From the NCBI GenBank assembly GCA_009780445.1, contig WRAA01000077.1, positions 1 through 8,374 on the forward strand: DNA of 8,374 bases. Reading direction: 5' to 3'. Of the stretch, positions 1-6,649 are shown one piece after another. The position numbers were made by a program, and so were the translations under genes. The notes beneath the pieces were generated by a model. That model saw nothing but the letters and a program-made list of their open reading frames with translations. It searched no databases and had not been told where the DNA came from. Source of the DNA: Defluviitaleaceae bacterium (GTDB lineage: Bacteria; Bacillota; Clostridia; Lachnospirales; WRAA01). Every line of letters begins with the position of its first letter. Position 1 is the stretch's first letter.

Positions 1-12
1 ACAGCATTCTAA

Positions 13-77
13 CGTACCCTGCGGGTACGCGTCGTCGTCGGTTCCTAAACTGGCGAAAAATCGCCTCGCAAATCCAA
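13..77. repeat. Diverged copy of a hairpin-rich dispersed repeat
   Basis: Two perfect hairpins lie close together: CGTACCC/GGGTACG at 13-29 (7 bp, 3-nt loop) and GGCGA/TCGCC at 52-65 (5 bp, AAAA loop). Between and after them are the words GTCGTCG, TTCCTAA and CGCAAATCC, in the same order and orientation as in the larger element at 322-484 (positions 376-456). I infer that both belong to one dispersed repeat family. The left end may lie outside the window. Confidence 0.45.
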
Positions 78-103
78 TGGGAAAAAGATACTGAACAGGC
101 TCT

Positions 104-268
104 TACAGGCTGAACGCCCCCGGGCGGCTGCGGTGTGCCAAACGTTACCGACGGCGCAACGGAGTATACTTCATCCAGCGAAGCGATATGCTCTGCCCTC
201 CACGCCGGAATACGCATGAACACGCCGTTGAACAATTGGTGATTGGAACTAAGCAGATCCACACACGT
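104..268 (-). pseudogene. Fragment resembling a subtilisin-like protease propeptide (inhibitor I9-like)
   Basis: Read on the minus strand from 268 downwards, a frame of about 55 codons encodes a peptide containing LFNGVFMRIPAW and ASLDEVYSVAPSVTF. This resembles the end of the I9-type propeptide of secreted S8 (subtilase) proteases, where a hydrophobic 'FNG-h-x-h-x-h-P' strand is followed by 'L-x-x-h-x-x-V-x-x-V-x-P'. A TGA stop at 269-271 interrupts the same frame. Beyond about 104 the resemblance ends, and the frame continues openly into repeat sequence and off the window. There is no catalytic domain, plausible start codon or ribosome binding site, so this is most likely a gene remnant truncated near a repeat. 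The family assignment comes from a short stretch and is tentative. Confidence 0.4.
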
Positions 269-321
269 TCAGCATCCGGAGCGTATCAAGATATTTGGCA
301 TTATTTAGGCTCCTGTTTACC

Positions 322-484
322 AGACCTCTTTCGAAACTAGCCGGCACCATCTTTGCGGCCGGTTTCACGCAATGAGTCGTCGATTCCTAACTTGCGAACC
401 ACAAGGGTTCGCGGCGGCGTCAGCTCCCAGCCTTGCGCCAAACTGATCCGCAAATCCGGTATTGTCTAGTTTCGAAAGAGGTCT
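322..484. repeat. 163-bp element with perfect 19-bp terminal inverted repeats
   Basis: Positions 322-340 (beginning AGACCTCTTTCG) are the exact reverse complement of 466-484, giving a 19-bp perfect terminal inverted repeat around a 125-bp core. The core has a GCGAACC/GGTTCGC hairpin (394-400 with 406-412) and shares short words with the repeat at 13-77. There is no transposase and no clear target-site duplication next to the ends. Size and structure fit a miniature inverted-repeat element or a folded intergenic repeat. Mobility is not shown. Confidence 0.6.
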
Positions 485-491
485 ACTGTTG

Positions 492-518
492 AATATTAAC
501 GCCGGAGTTAATATTTTT
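492..518 (+). repeat. Hairpin followed by a short T run
   Basis: AATATTAAC (492-500) and GTTAATATT (507-515) form a 9-bp perfect AT-rich stem with a 6-nt loop, and three further T follow on the plus strand. It resembles a weak plus-strand terminator, but no plus-strand gene ends here, so its role is unknown. Confidence 0.35.
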
Positions 519-532
519 CCGTTAAACGCCGA

Positions 533-563
533 ATGCGAACAGGGCAAGAGACCCCGTTCGCAT
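533..563. repeat. GC-rich hairpin downstream of tmk
   Basis: ATGCGAAC (533-540) pairs with GTTCGCAT (556-563). After one mismatch, GGG (542-544) pairs with CCC (552-554), leaving a 7-nt loop. No T-tract follows in the minus direction, so I do not call it a terminator. It could stabilise the 3' end of the tmk transcript. Confidence 0.35.
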
Positions 564-582
564 CCGCTTAATTTATTGTCTG

Positions 583-611
583 ATTATAGCATGTTATAGC
601 CGATTCTGCAA
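583..611 (-). promoter_or_regulatory. Possible weak minus-strand promoter
   Basis: On the minus strand a perfect TATAAT (588-583) is preceded by TTGCAG (611-606) at 17 nt. The -35 matches the consensus at only three positions. Transcription would start near 575 and run through the hairpins and repeat toward position 1, where only the protease-propeptide fragment is seen. A chance match is quite possible. Confidence 0.25.
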
Positions 612-661
612 GCGATATTTCCTTCCGTATAGTGGTGCGTTTGGAATGCTTGGACAGGTGT

Positions 662-1336
662 TTATGAGCTGTGTCCCTCCGGCAGTTTTGCGAAAACTTC
701 ATCGGCGATTTCGTGGGCGGGGCGCATTGATCCGTCCTTGTTCATGCATGTGATGAACTCGCAGCGGCTGCGGGTATGTCTTGCGATATCGCGGTAGGCG
801 CGGCGCACGGCGGTTTGGATCTGCGGGGATGCTTCGTATACGTCCGGGTTGTCGCCGGTGTAGCCGCGGTGGCCTTTTCGCGCCACATTTGCGGCGGACA
901 GCTCTTCGTGTACGTCGAAGATGAAGTAGGTGTCCGGGTGGGGCAGACCGAACTCTGTGTGTTCCAGATGCAGGAGCCACTTGGTGAACGCGTCGCGCTC
1001 CTGCGGCTCTACGCGCATAGACTGGTATACCGCGTTGGACATGACATACCGGTTTAGTATGACGTAGTCGCAGCCGCTTCGGTCGGCGGCGTTAAAGGTG
1101 CGGAAGCGTTCCGCCGCGAACCACAACGCCATAGACTTTGCGTCAAGGGTGGCCGCCGTGACGCTGTTCCGGCCGGAGAGCAAGACGCCGACGTCGCGCC
1201 CGATAAAGCTGTCATAGTCCGGGAAGGACAGCATCAAGCAGCGCGAACCCAGAGCCGTTAAACGGTCGTGCAGAATCTGCGCCTGCGTTCCCTTGCCGGT
1301 GCCGTCGATGCCTTCGAATGCTAGGATGTATGCCAT
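662..1336 (-). CDS. tmk: Thymidylate kinase (dTMP kinase)
   Basis: Phosphorylates dTMP to dTDP with ATP in the cytoplasm, an essential step of dTTP synthesis. The 224-residue protein has the usual family length. Visible features are the P-loop GIDGTGKGT (residues 9-17), the substrate-site motif FPDY (38-41), a NRYVMSNAVYQ segment (95-105) at the position of the common DRY motif, and an Arg/Lys-containing LID-like stretch near 152-160. The Asp of DRY is replaced by Asn, which is worth noting. The start at 1336 is preferred because the homologous N-terminus MAYILAFEGIDG begins there and AAGGAG lies 5 nt upstream. An extension back to 1450 would be translated inverted-repeat DNA. tmk is the last gene of the minus-strand string and is separated from it by the inverted repeat at 1355-1512. 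Confidence 0.93.
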   Translation of the reverse strand: MAYILAFEGIDGTGKGTQAQILHDRLTALGSRCLMLSFPDYDSFIGRDVGVLLSGRNSVTAATLDAKSMALWFAAERFRTFNAADRSGCDYVILNRYVMSNAVYQSMRVEPQERDAFTKWLLHLEHTEFGLPHPDTYFIFDVHEELSAANVARKGHRGYTGDNPDVYEASPQIQTAVRRAYRDIARHTRSRCEFITCMNKDGSMRPAHEIADEVFAKLPEGHSS

Positions 1337-1354
1337 GGGGTCTCCTTTGTGGGC

Positions 1355-1512
1355 AGACCGCGGGGCGTTGCCCCGCACCCCACAAGGGCTTCGCCCTTGA
1401 CCCGTAACTATGGGATTTGTACTTGGTTGGCGCAGCCTTTGGCCAAGCAAACTTCATAGTCGCGGGTCAAGGGCGAAGCCCTTGTGGGGTGTGGGGCAAC
1501 GCCCCGCGGTCT
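1355..1512. repeat. 158-bp near-perfect inverted repeat (composite hairpin element)
   Basis: The left arm 1355-1412 and the right arm 1455-1512 are reverse complements at 55 of 58 positions, around a 42-nt centre. Each arm also contains two small hairpins of its own: GCGGGGC/GCCCCGC with a GTT loop, and CAAGGGC/GCCCTTG with a TTC loop. The right end touches the stop codon of the small membrane gene (1512-1514), and the left end lies 18 bp from the tmk start. Transcribed, it would fold into one very long stem inside the operon. This fits a BIME-like or MITE-like element. No transposase or clear target duplication is visible. Confidence 0.8.
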
Positions 1513-1658
1513 TAATCTCTGTCGTGGTCGCTAAGCCAAATATCGAGAGCCTTGTCCAGCTTGCGCAGGACCTTGGCGGCGGTTATGAGTACGTAGACTA
1601 ACAGCACGATCAGGGCGATGTTGATTATGTTGAAGGCTATGCCGGTGATTATGGTCAT
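1512..1658 (-). CDS. Small single-pass membrane protein, 48 residues
   Basis: I do not recognise this gene. It encodes 48 residues: a hydrophobic N-terminal segment (about 3-27, rich in Ile, Leu and Val) that could span the membrane once, then a charged helix with KVLRKLDKALD (29-39) and an acidic end (DHDRD). Its ATG overlaps the TGA of the YycI-like gene in an ATGA arrangement (1655-1658), and GGAG lies 7 nt upstream, so it is probably translationally coupled. The stop TAA sits exactly at the edge of the long inverted repeat. A role as a small partner of the YycI-like protein is inference from coupling only. Confidence 0.7.
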   Translation of the reverse strand: MTIITGIAFNIINIALIVLLVYVLITAAKVLRKLDKALDIWLSDHDRD

Positions 1659-2503
1659 GGCGGGTCTCCCGGGGTTATTTCGCCTGTTACGGCGTTAATT
1701 AGGGTTGGCGCGGCGGGTGTTGCGTAGTGGCCGTGGGTTGCGGAAATGCGGTAGTAGGGAACGGCCGGGGTCAACGCGGCGGCGGATTCGCGGGGGAGTT
1801 GGTGTATCAGTTCTATCTGCGAGACGGTGAGGGGGCGCGGGCTGTGTTCGCTTGTCAGCTTGAACATGAAGAGGGCTTGGGGCGCGGAGATGATGGGCTG
1901 TGCAACACCCACGAAGCCGGAGGGGCGGCGGAAGGTGTAGATGATCTCGTGAGGGCGGCCGTGGGGTTCGCGCGACACGAAGCTTAGGCGGTTGGACGCG
2001 ATGATGTGTTCGGCGTAGTGCTGGAAGAAGTTGGTGACGTAGGCTCCGCCGATGTAGTAGGTGCCGGCGTGTACGAAACCCGGGAAGAGTTGGGTATTGC
2101 CGCGGACGAACTCTTCGGGGCTTGGCGGGGCGAACCGGCCTGCCGACGGCGCGAACACCACAGTGTCGCCCTCCACCGTCAGCCGCCCCTCCGGCGAGGT
2201 GAAGATGCGGCTGCCGAATTCGAAGGTCTGGCTTATGCCGGAGGCATCGGCGAAGAAGGCGGCGAGCAGCAGGTTGGTGTTGTAGGACGCCGGCGCGAGC
2301 AGGGGCTGATCCACAGGCGCGTAACCCGCGGGGACGGCCGCCGCGACGCTTATGCCCTGCTGTGCGAGCAAGGCCGTGATCACCGCGATGTCGTCCTGCG
2401 TCACGACATATTCGTCGTCATAGGTCATGTACATGGCCGCAAGGAACATGTTCAGCGCGAGCAGGCAGACTATGAGCATGGTCTTTGCTCTGTCCCAGTT
2501 CAT
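1655..2503 (-). CDS. yycI: YycI-like WalRK regulatory membrane protein
   Basis: Probable member of the YycI family. In Bacillus and relatives, YycI and YycH are single-pass proteins with large extracytoplasmic domains that modulate the WalK (YycG) sensor kinase controlling cell-wall turnover. The 282-residue product starts MNWDRAKTMLIVCLL, a short N-terminus followed by one membrane helix (about 7-26), which is the YycI layout. The rest looks extracytoplasmic, with aromatic-rich strands such as PYYRISATHGHY near the C-terminus. The start at 2503 is chosen because it begins at the conserved-looking N-terminus and overlaps the previous stop as ATGA. A longer frame back to 2716 only reads through the DUF4234 gene. 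The next small gene overlaps its stop in the same way. WalRK genes are not in the window. The family call is from layout and N-terminal similarity. Confidence 0.65.
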   Translation of the reverse strand: MNWDRAKTMLIVCLLALNMFLAAMYMTYDDEYVVTQDDIAVITALLAQQGISVAAAVPAGYAPVDQPLLAPASYNTNLLLAAFFADASGISQTFEFGSRIFTSPEGRLTVEGDTVVFAPSAGRFAPPSPEEFVRGNTQLFPGFVHAGTYYIGGAYVTNFFQHYAEHIIASNRLSFVSREPHGRPHEIIYTFRRPSGFVGVAQPIISAPQALFMFKLTSEHSPRPLTVSQIELIHQLPRESAAALTPAVPYYRISATHGHYATPAAPTLINAVTGEITPGDPP

Positions 2504-3015
2504 TGCAGGCTGCCCTTGGTGCCGATAAGTTCGTAGTTGAAGTCCGCCGCAAGCATGTTCATGGCGCGGCAAAGCTTGTATAGGTAGACCAATGGGCCGA
2601 TGAGGATGAACACGCCAAGCACGCTCCAGAGCCAGAACTGTACCGCGCTGAAGTTGTAGTCGATCCCGCGGCGTGTAAGCTCCCTGCCTATGCGGTTCGA
2701 CACGCGGTGCAGCCACACATATTGGCAGATCATCAGAGCGAGGTGCGCCAGAGACCCCGCAGTGCGGAATAAGGGCGGCAGGGGAAGGAAGCCCGTTAAA
2801 AGACTGAGGAACAGCATCGACAACGCTATATATGCGTAGTTTACGGTGTACTTGTGGTCGTGCGGCGTGGCGATATAGTTTATGTCGTCGCCAATCTTGA
2901 AGAAAAAGTAGATCGCGTAGAAGCCAAGGGTAACGATGGTCAGCACAAGGAAGATCAGCAGGCCGCGATCCTCCTTGAGTGGGCTATCCGGTACTTCGTA
3001 GAATGAATTAGACAT
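2500..3015 (-). CDS. DUF4234-type multi-pass membrane protein
   Basis: The 171-residue product has four likely membrane segments: about 18-41, 60-82, 84-105 and 127-147. The stretch VTLGFYAIYFFFKIGDDIN (about 28-46) fits the DUF4234 signature, a Gly-aromatic helix end followed by a polar 'D-hN' motif. Function in this family is unknown. The ATG at 3015 has AGGAG 8 nt upstream. The stop overlaps the start of the YycI-like gene (ATGA, 2500-2503), which indicates coupled translation. A 10-bp hairpin lies just upstream, between this gene and the preceding one. The membrane assignment is firm, the family moderately so. Confidence 0.75.
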   Translation of the reverse strand: MSNSFYEVPDSPLKEDRGLLIFLVLTIVTLGFYAIYFFFKIGDDINYIATPHDHKYTVNYAYIALSMLFLSLLTGFLPLPPLFRTAGSLAHLALMICQYVWLHRVSNRIGRELTRRGIDYNFSAVQFWLWSVLGVFILIGPLVYLYKLCRAMNMLAADFNYELIGTKGSLQ

Positions 3016-3043
3016 GGTACCCGCTCCTAGTAGGGAATGTTGA

Positions 3044-3071
3044 AAACTCCGCCTTCCACATGGCGGAGTTT
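3044..3071 (-). terminator. Intercistronic hairpin, weak terminator-like
   Basis: AAACTCCGCC (3044-3053) and GGCGGAGTTT (3062-3071) form a perfect 10-bp stem with an 8-nt loop. It begins 6 nt after the stop of the upstream gene (3077). In the minus direction only a short TTTT run follows. It may partially terminate or stabilise the transcript between the 235-residue protein gene and the DUF4234 gene. Confidence 0.5.
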
Positions 3072-3076
3072 GAAAG

Positions 3077-3784
3077 TCATAGTCTTTTGTCGATAATCAG
3101 GCCGGACTCGATGAGCTTGAAGGTTTCGTCCACGAGAGTGCCCAGGCGGTAGTTGTAGAAGTAGTTAAGGCCTTGGAAGTTCATGTGTTCTGAAAGCGGC
3201 AGGTTTAGCATGTTGGCGGAGTTCTTGTAGGTTCGGTTAAAGACGCCGATGCTTTCGCCGAAGGCGATGTTCAGGTCGTCCTGATCCTTCTCTTGGAAGC
3301 TTGGGGCCAAGAAGTCAAGAGTGCGGCCGTCCTGTGTGGTGATGTTTACGAAGGCGAGTTCGCGGCGGCTGTCGTAGACCAGGTTTGACAGATCTTCGGC
3401 GAAGTCCCGCAGGGCTTGGCTGTGTTGCTGGTTTGACATGAAGGACACGGATTGGTTAAACGCGCCGGCAAAGGCCGCAAGCCGGCCGCTGATGTTGTGT
3501 GTCGCGCCGGGCAGGCCTTCGTAGTAGGCTTGCTGGTTGAAGTTTTCCATGGCAGAGGCCACGTGCCGCGCGCCGTCCTTCACACCGTTTACGGCGGTGC
3601 TGGTCTGCCGCGCGTGCGAGATCACGTCCATTTTCAGAGATTTGTTGAGCAGCACCGACAGGTTCGGCTCCGGCTCCGGTTTTTGGGCTATCGGCGCGCG
3701 GCGCGGCGAAACAGCCCCGGAGGATTCCACCGTGCGGAACATGTACGGGCGGTAGTACTTGTAATAGAAGATGCTTGTCAGCAC
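3077..3784 (-). CDS. Unrecognised cytoplasmic protein, about 235 residues
   Basis: I cannot name this family with confidence. The protein begins with a Tyr-rich stretch (FYYKYYRPYMFR), then a Pro/Glu linker (PKPEPEP-like, about residues 32-40). A mostly alpha-helical body follows, with no signal peptide or membrane segment. The C-terminal region (NYFYNYRLGTLVDETFKLIESGLIIDK) is faintly like the C-terminal helix of flagellar cap (FliD-type) proteins, which I treat as a hint only. I prefer the GTG at 3784 because AAGGGGG lies 6 nt upstream. A longer frame from GTG 3829 has no ribosome binding site. It lies between mnmE and the DUF4234 gene with short gaps, so it is probably in the same operon. 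Confidence 0.75.
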   Translation of the reverse strand: MLTSIFYYKYYRPYMFRTVESSGAVSPRRAPIAQKPEPEPNLSVLLNKSLKMDVISHARQTSTAVNGVKDGARHVASAMENFNQQAYYEGLPGATHNISGRLAAFAGAFNQSVSFMSNQQHSQALRDFAEDLSNLVYDSRRELAFVNITTQDGRTLDFLAPSFQEKDQDDLNIAFGESIGVFNRTYKNSANMLNLPLSEHMNFQGLNYFYNYRLGTLVDETFKLIESGLIIDKRL

Positions 3785-3852
3785 AATATTCCCCCTTTGC
3801 GCAAAGAATCTCCACAGATATTGTATCACGCATAGGAGTAATTATCAATAGT

Positions 3853-5226
3853 TTATTTTCCAAGGCAGAATTCGCTGAAAATTTTGTCTAAGATGTCCTC
3901 GGAGATGGTTGCGCCGGTGATTTCGCCAATGGCGTTGGCGGCGGAAGTGAGTTCGATGGAGACGATATCCTCCGGCAACGCGCTTTCGCAGGCGTTGACC
4001 GCGCTGTCCAGGGCGGACACGGCCTTGCGCAGCGCTTGCTCATGGCGGATGTTCGTGATGACCGCGCCGTCGTCGGTGTCGATTTCGCCAAGGCGGAAGA
4101 GGGAGGCCAGACGGTCTTGCAGGATGTCCGTGCCAAGGCCGCTTGTGAGCGACATACGTATCACGCCGCCGTGGGAAAGCCCGGCGCAGGCGGCTTCCAG
4201 CGCGGCAGGATCGTGAGCCGGCGTAAGATCGGCCTTGTTGGCCAGCACGACGGTGGTCTTGCCGCGAACTTGGGCGATAAGCTCGTGGTCGTCCGGTGTA
4301 AGTTCGCGCGAAGCGTCCAGCATGAGCAGTACAAGTTGGGAGACGGGCAGACGCTCCAGCCCGCGTTGCACGCCGATGGCCTCGATGGGGTCGTCGGTTT
4401 GGCGGTAGCCGGCGGTGTCCGTCAGCACAAGCGGCACGCCGCCGACGTTCACGCTTTCGCTTAGCAGGTCGCGCGTGGTGCCGGGGATGTCTGTGACGAT
4501 GGCGCGGTCGGCTTGCAAAAGATGGTTCAGTAGGGAGCTTTTGCCGACGTTTGGCCGACCCAGTATTACGGTCTGCACGCCGTCGCGCAGGTAACGCCCG
4601 GCCTCGAAGGTTTCGGCCAGCTTGCGAAGCTGTGCCGCGAGCTGCGCGGCAGTGCGCGACACGACCCGGAGGTTCACCTCCGCCTCGTCATACTCCGGAT
4701 AGTCGATGGAGACCTCCAGCCGCGCCAGCATGTTGATAAGCTCGGCGGAAACGGCCTCGAGAGTGCGGGCGAAGGTTCCGGAGAGCTGGGACTGCGCCGC
4801 GCTTAGGGCGGCGGAGGTCTTGGCGTTGATGATGTCGATAACGGCCTCGGCCTGCGAAAGGTTTAAACGTCCGTTCAGGAAGGCGCGTTTTGTGAACTCG
4901 CCCGGTTCGGCGTGGCGCGCCCCGTGTTCCAGCACCGCGCGCAGGGTCTGCGTAACGGCCAGGCGGCCGCCGTGGCAGTTGATCTCCGCAACGTCCTCAC
5001 GGGTGTAGGAGTGCGGCGCACGCATCACGCCGACCAGAACTTCGTCGATAATGCGGCCGCCGTGGGAGATGTTGCCGTGGGTGAGCGTGTTGGCGGCAAG
5101 GCTTTCGGCCGGGCGGGAGAACAGCTTGCCCAGTATCGGCAGAGCCAACGGGCCGCTTAGGCGCACAATGCCGATGCCGCCGCTTCCCGGGGGTGTGGAG
5201 ACGGCCGCGATGGTGTCAGTCTGCAT
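3853..5226 (-). CDS. mnmE: tRNA uridine-5-carboxymethylaminomethyl synthesis GTPase MnmE
   Basis: Together with MnmG, modifies the wobble uridine (U34) of certain tRNAs in the cytoplasm, using GTP and a tetrahydrofolate one-carbon unit. The 457-residue length is normal for the family. In order: an N-terminal folate-binding domain (start MQTDTIAAVSTPPGSGGIGI), a helical domain, and an inserted G domain with GRPNVGKSS (223-231), GTTRD (249-253), DTAG (270-273) and NKAD (330-333). The C-terminal CLGK (454-457) carries the essential family cysteine. All key residues are present. The ATG at 5226 has GAGGAG 7 nt upstream and overlaps the end of the YycH-like gene by 11 bp. mnmG is often nearby in other genomes but is not seen here. 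Confidence 0.97.
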   Translation of the reverse strand: MQTDTIAAVSTPPGSGGIGIVRLSGPLALPILGKLFSRPAESLAANTLTHGNISHGGRIIDEVLVGVMRAPHSYTREDVAEINCHGGRLAVTQTLRAVLEHGARHAEPGEFTKRAFLNGRLNLSQAEAVIDIINAKTSAALSAAQSQLSGTFARTLEAVSAELINMLARLEVSIDYPEYDEAEVNLRVVSRTAAQLAAQLRKLAETFEAGRYLRDGVQTVILGRPNVGKSSLLNHLLQADRAIVTDIPGTTRDLLSESVNVGGVPLVLTDTAGYRQTDDPIEAIGVQRGLERLPVSQLVLLMLDASRELTPDDHELIAQVRGKTTVVLANKADLTPAHDPAALEAACAGLSHGGVIRMSLTSGLGTDILQDRLASLFRLGEIDTDDGAVITNIRHEQALRKAVSALDSAVNACESALPEDIVSIELTSAANAIGEITGATISEDILDKIFSEFCLGK

Positions 5227-6649
5227 AAGTGAACTCCTCGGTGTCCGCAGTCTCTTCGGTACGAATGTGTGTCGGCACTATGTAGGCGGTGTCGCCGAAG
5301 CGCAGCTTCCACACCAGCGGGATCTCGCCCGCGCCGTATGCGCCGGGGTAGAAGGCCAGTTTGGCGCCTGTGATGTAGGGCGAAGCGTGGGGGGCGTATG
5401 CGCCGGCGCGGCTGTCGAGGATCGCGTCATACGCGCCGAAGAGGCCCAGGGTGGCCGTGTGGGTGGTGTTGGCGCGTTCAAAGGCCGCCGCCCACTTCCT
5501 GTAGCCCGTGACGGACGCGCCGCGCACGGTGACTTCGATGGGTGCCAAAAGGCCATAGCCGTATGGCATTATCACGGGGAAACCGAAGGCGGCAAGGTTG
5601 AAGCCGAAGGTGAAGGTTCCCGCGTCCTCCGCAAATGTGCCGAGGTAGACCCGCCCGCCGATCATGCCGTCGGCCGCGATAAAGGCGCGTGCCACGCTGT
5701 AGGCTTGCGCGGGGGTGAGCGTTTGGTTGTGGCGGCCTGTGCGGTGGTTGGAGTATTGCAGGATGTTGCTGTGGGAGAAGCGCACCACGGTGTGTTCGTC
5801 CGAGAAGATGAACTCATCCGGGTTGGTGGTGCTTGTGATGGCCGCCGGCGGCGAAAAAAACGCGGAGACGCGCGGGAGCAGGCCGGCCGCGCTTATTTCG
5901 CCCGAAGCGTCGGCGTAAGGGTTTACGGCGCGCAGGGGCGCGTAGGCATAGGCACCGCCGCTGAATGTGGGGATGAACACGTTTGCCGCGAATATGTGCG
6001 GGGCGGCCTCGCCCGACGCGCTGAACATGATAGCGCCGGCCTGTGTGGACGCGGCGCTGATTTCGGCGCGGAGTGAGAGGCGCAGGGCTTCGTCGTCCAG
6101 CCGGAAGCGGTGGGCGTATCCGTAGGCGGAGTCGATGAAGATGATGCTTATGCCGTCGGCACCGGTTTGCCCGGGGGATATCACAATCGCGTCGAAGCCC
6201 GTTACAATGCCGCCGAAGGCACTCGCGCCGCCGCCCCACGCGCCCGCCACAAGGGAATACGGCACGCGCAGGGGGTACTCCAAGATATAAGATTCAACGG
6301 CCAGTATCTCCGGCCAGTAAAGCGCGGACGTGCCGGTGTGCCGGGCTTGGCGTTTTGCGGAGCGCAGTACGCCGAAGGCCGATTCCAGCGCGGCCGTGCC
6401 GTCCGTGAGGTAGTCCACGGAATAGGACATGTTCGCAAAACCCGTTACGATACGCGCAGGCTCGGCGAACACAAGCTCGAAGCCGGCGGGCAGAGCCGTG
6501 GCCGGCATCATAGCCTCAGCGATTGTGTAAAAAAAATTACGGCTTGAGGAGATGCGCTCAAACCATAATAGACCCGTGAGGTACGCGGCCGAAATTATAA
6601 GTATCAGTATGACGATGTTCTTGCTGAACAAGGCTCGGAAGGGTTTCAT
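5216..6649 (-). CDS. yycH: YycH-like single-pass extracytoplasmic protein
   Basis: The 477-residue product has a short basic N-terminus, one membrane helix (about 10-30, NIVILILIISAAYLTGLLWF) and a large domain predicted to lie outside the membrane. This is the YycH layout (usually about 440 residues). YycH works with YycI to tune the WalK kinase. The C-terminal part (for example GYGLLAPIEVTVRG and GYRKWAAAFE) resembles the YycH/YycI fold by eye. The YycI-like partner lies further down the same operon, and a WalR-type site precedes it. The start overlaps the upstream stop as ATGA (6646-6649), and GGAG-type sequence sits just before it. The gene has long homopolymers (eight A near 6529-6536, seven A near 5854-5860), but the frame is intact. 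Family call is moderate. Confidence 0.55.
   Translation of the reverse strand: MKPFRALFSKNIVILILIISAAYLTGLLWFERISSSRNFFYTIAEAMMPATALPAGFELVFAEPARIVTGFANMSYSVDYLTDGTAALESAFGVLRSAKRQARHTGTSALYWPEILAVESYILEYPLRVPYSLVAGAWGGGASAFGGIVTGFDAIVISPGQTGADGISIIFIDSAYGYAHRFRLDDEALRLSLRAEISAASTQAGAIMFSASGEAAPHIFAANVFIPTFSGGAYAYAPLRAVNPYADASGEISAAGLLPRVSAFFSPPAAITSTTNPDEFIFSDEHTVVRFSHSNILQYSNHRTGRHNQTLTPAQAYSVARAFIAADGMIGGRVYLGTFAEDAGTFTFGFNLAAFGFPVIMPYGYGLLAPIEVTVRGASVTGYRKWAAAFERANTTHTATLGLFGAYDAILDSRAGAYAPHASPYITGAKLAFYPGAYGAGEIPLVWKLRFGDTAYIVPTHIRTEETADTEEFTYAD

Larger units (their letters stand above)
1..661. other. Gene-poor repeat-rich stretch downstream of tmk
   Basis: No intact gene is visible on either strand. 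What can be seen: hairpins at 13-29 and 52-65 inside a first repeat unit, a minus-strand fragment resembling a subtilase propeptide (104-268), a 163-bp element bounded by 19-bp inverted repeats (322-484), and further hairpins at 492-515 and 533-563. The 60-codon minus-strand ORF at 365-547 lies mostly inside the repeat element and looks like chance. No strong terminator for the upstream tmk gene is seen. The nearest hairpin (533-563) is about 100 nt past the tmk stop and lacks a T-tract in the minus direction. Confidence 0.6.

Noticed and set aside
365..547. 60-codon minus-strand ORF
   Set aside because: Lies mostly inside the inverted-repeat element, has no ribosome binding site and no recognisable protein features.
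1337..1450. N-terminal extension of thymidylate kinase to an ATG at 1450
   Set aside because: It would translate one arm of the long inverted repeat. The family N-terminus and a good ribosome binding site point to 1336.
2504..2716. N-terminal extension of the YycI-like protein to 2716
   Set aside because: It overlaps the DUF4234 gene in another frame and lacks family-like sequence. The start at 2503 gives a correct short N-terminus and membrane helix.
3785..3829. GTG start at 3829 for the unrecognised protein
   Set aside because: No ribosome binding site precedes it, whereas GTG 3784 has a strong one at proper spacing. I cannot fully exclude it.
5051..6076. Long plus-strand ORF opposite mnmE and the YycH-like gene
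   Set aside because: It spans two convincing minus-strand genes and its translation shows no family features.
6529..6536. Eight-A run in the YycH-like gene as a slippage or frameshift site
   Set aside because: The frame is continuous on both sides, with a sensible protein, so there is no sign of a required frameshift.
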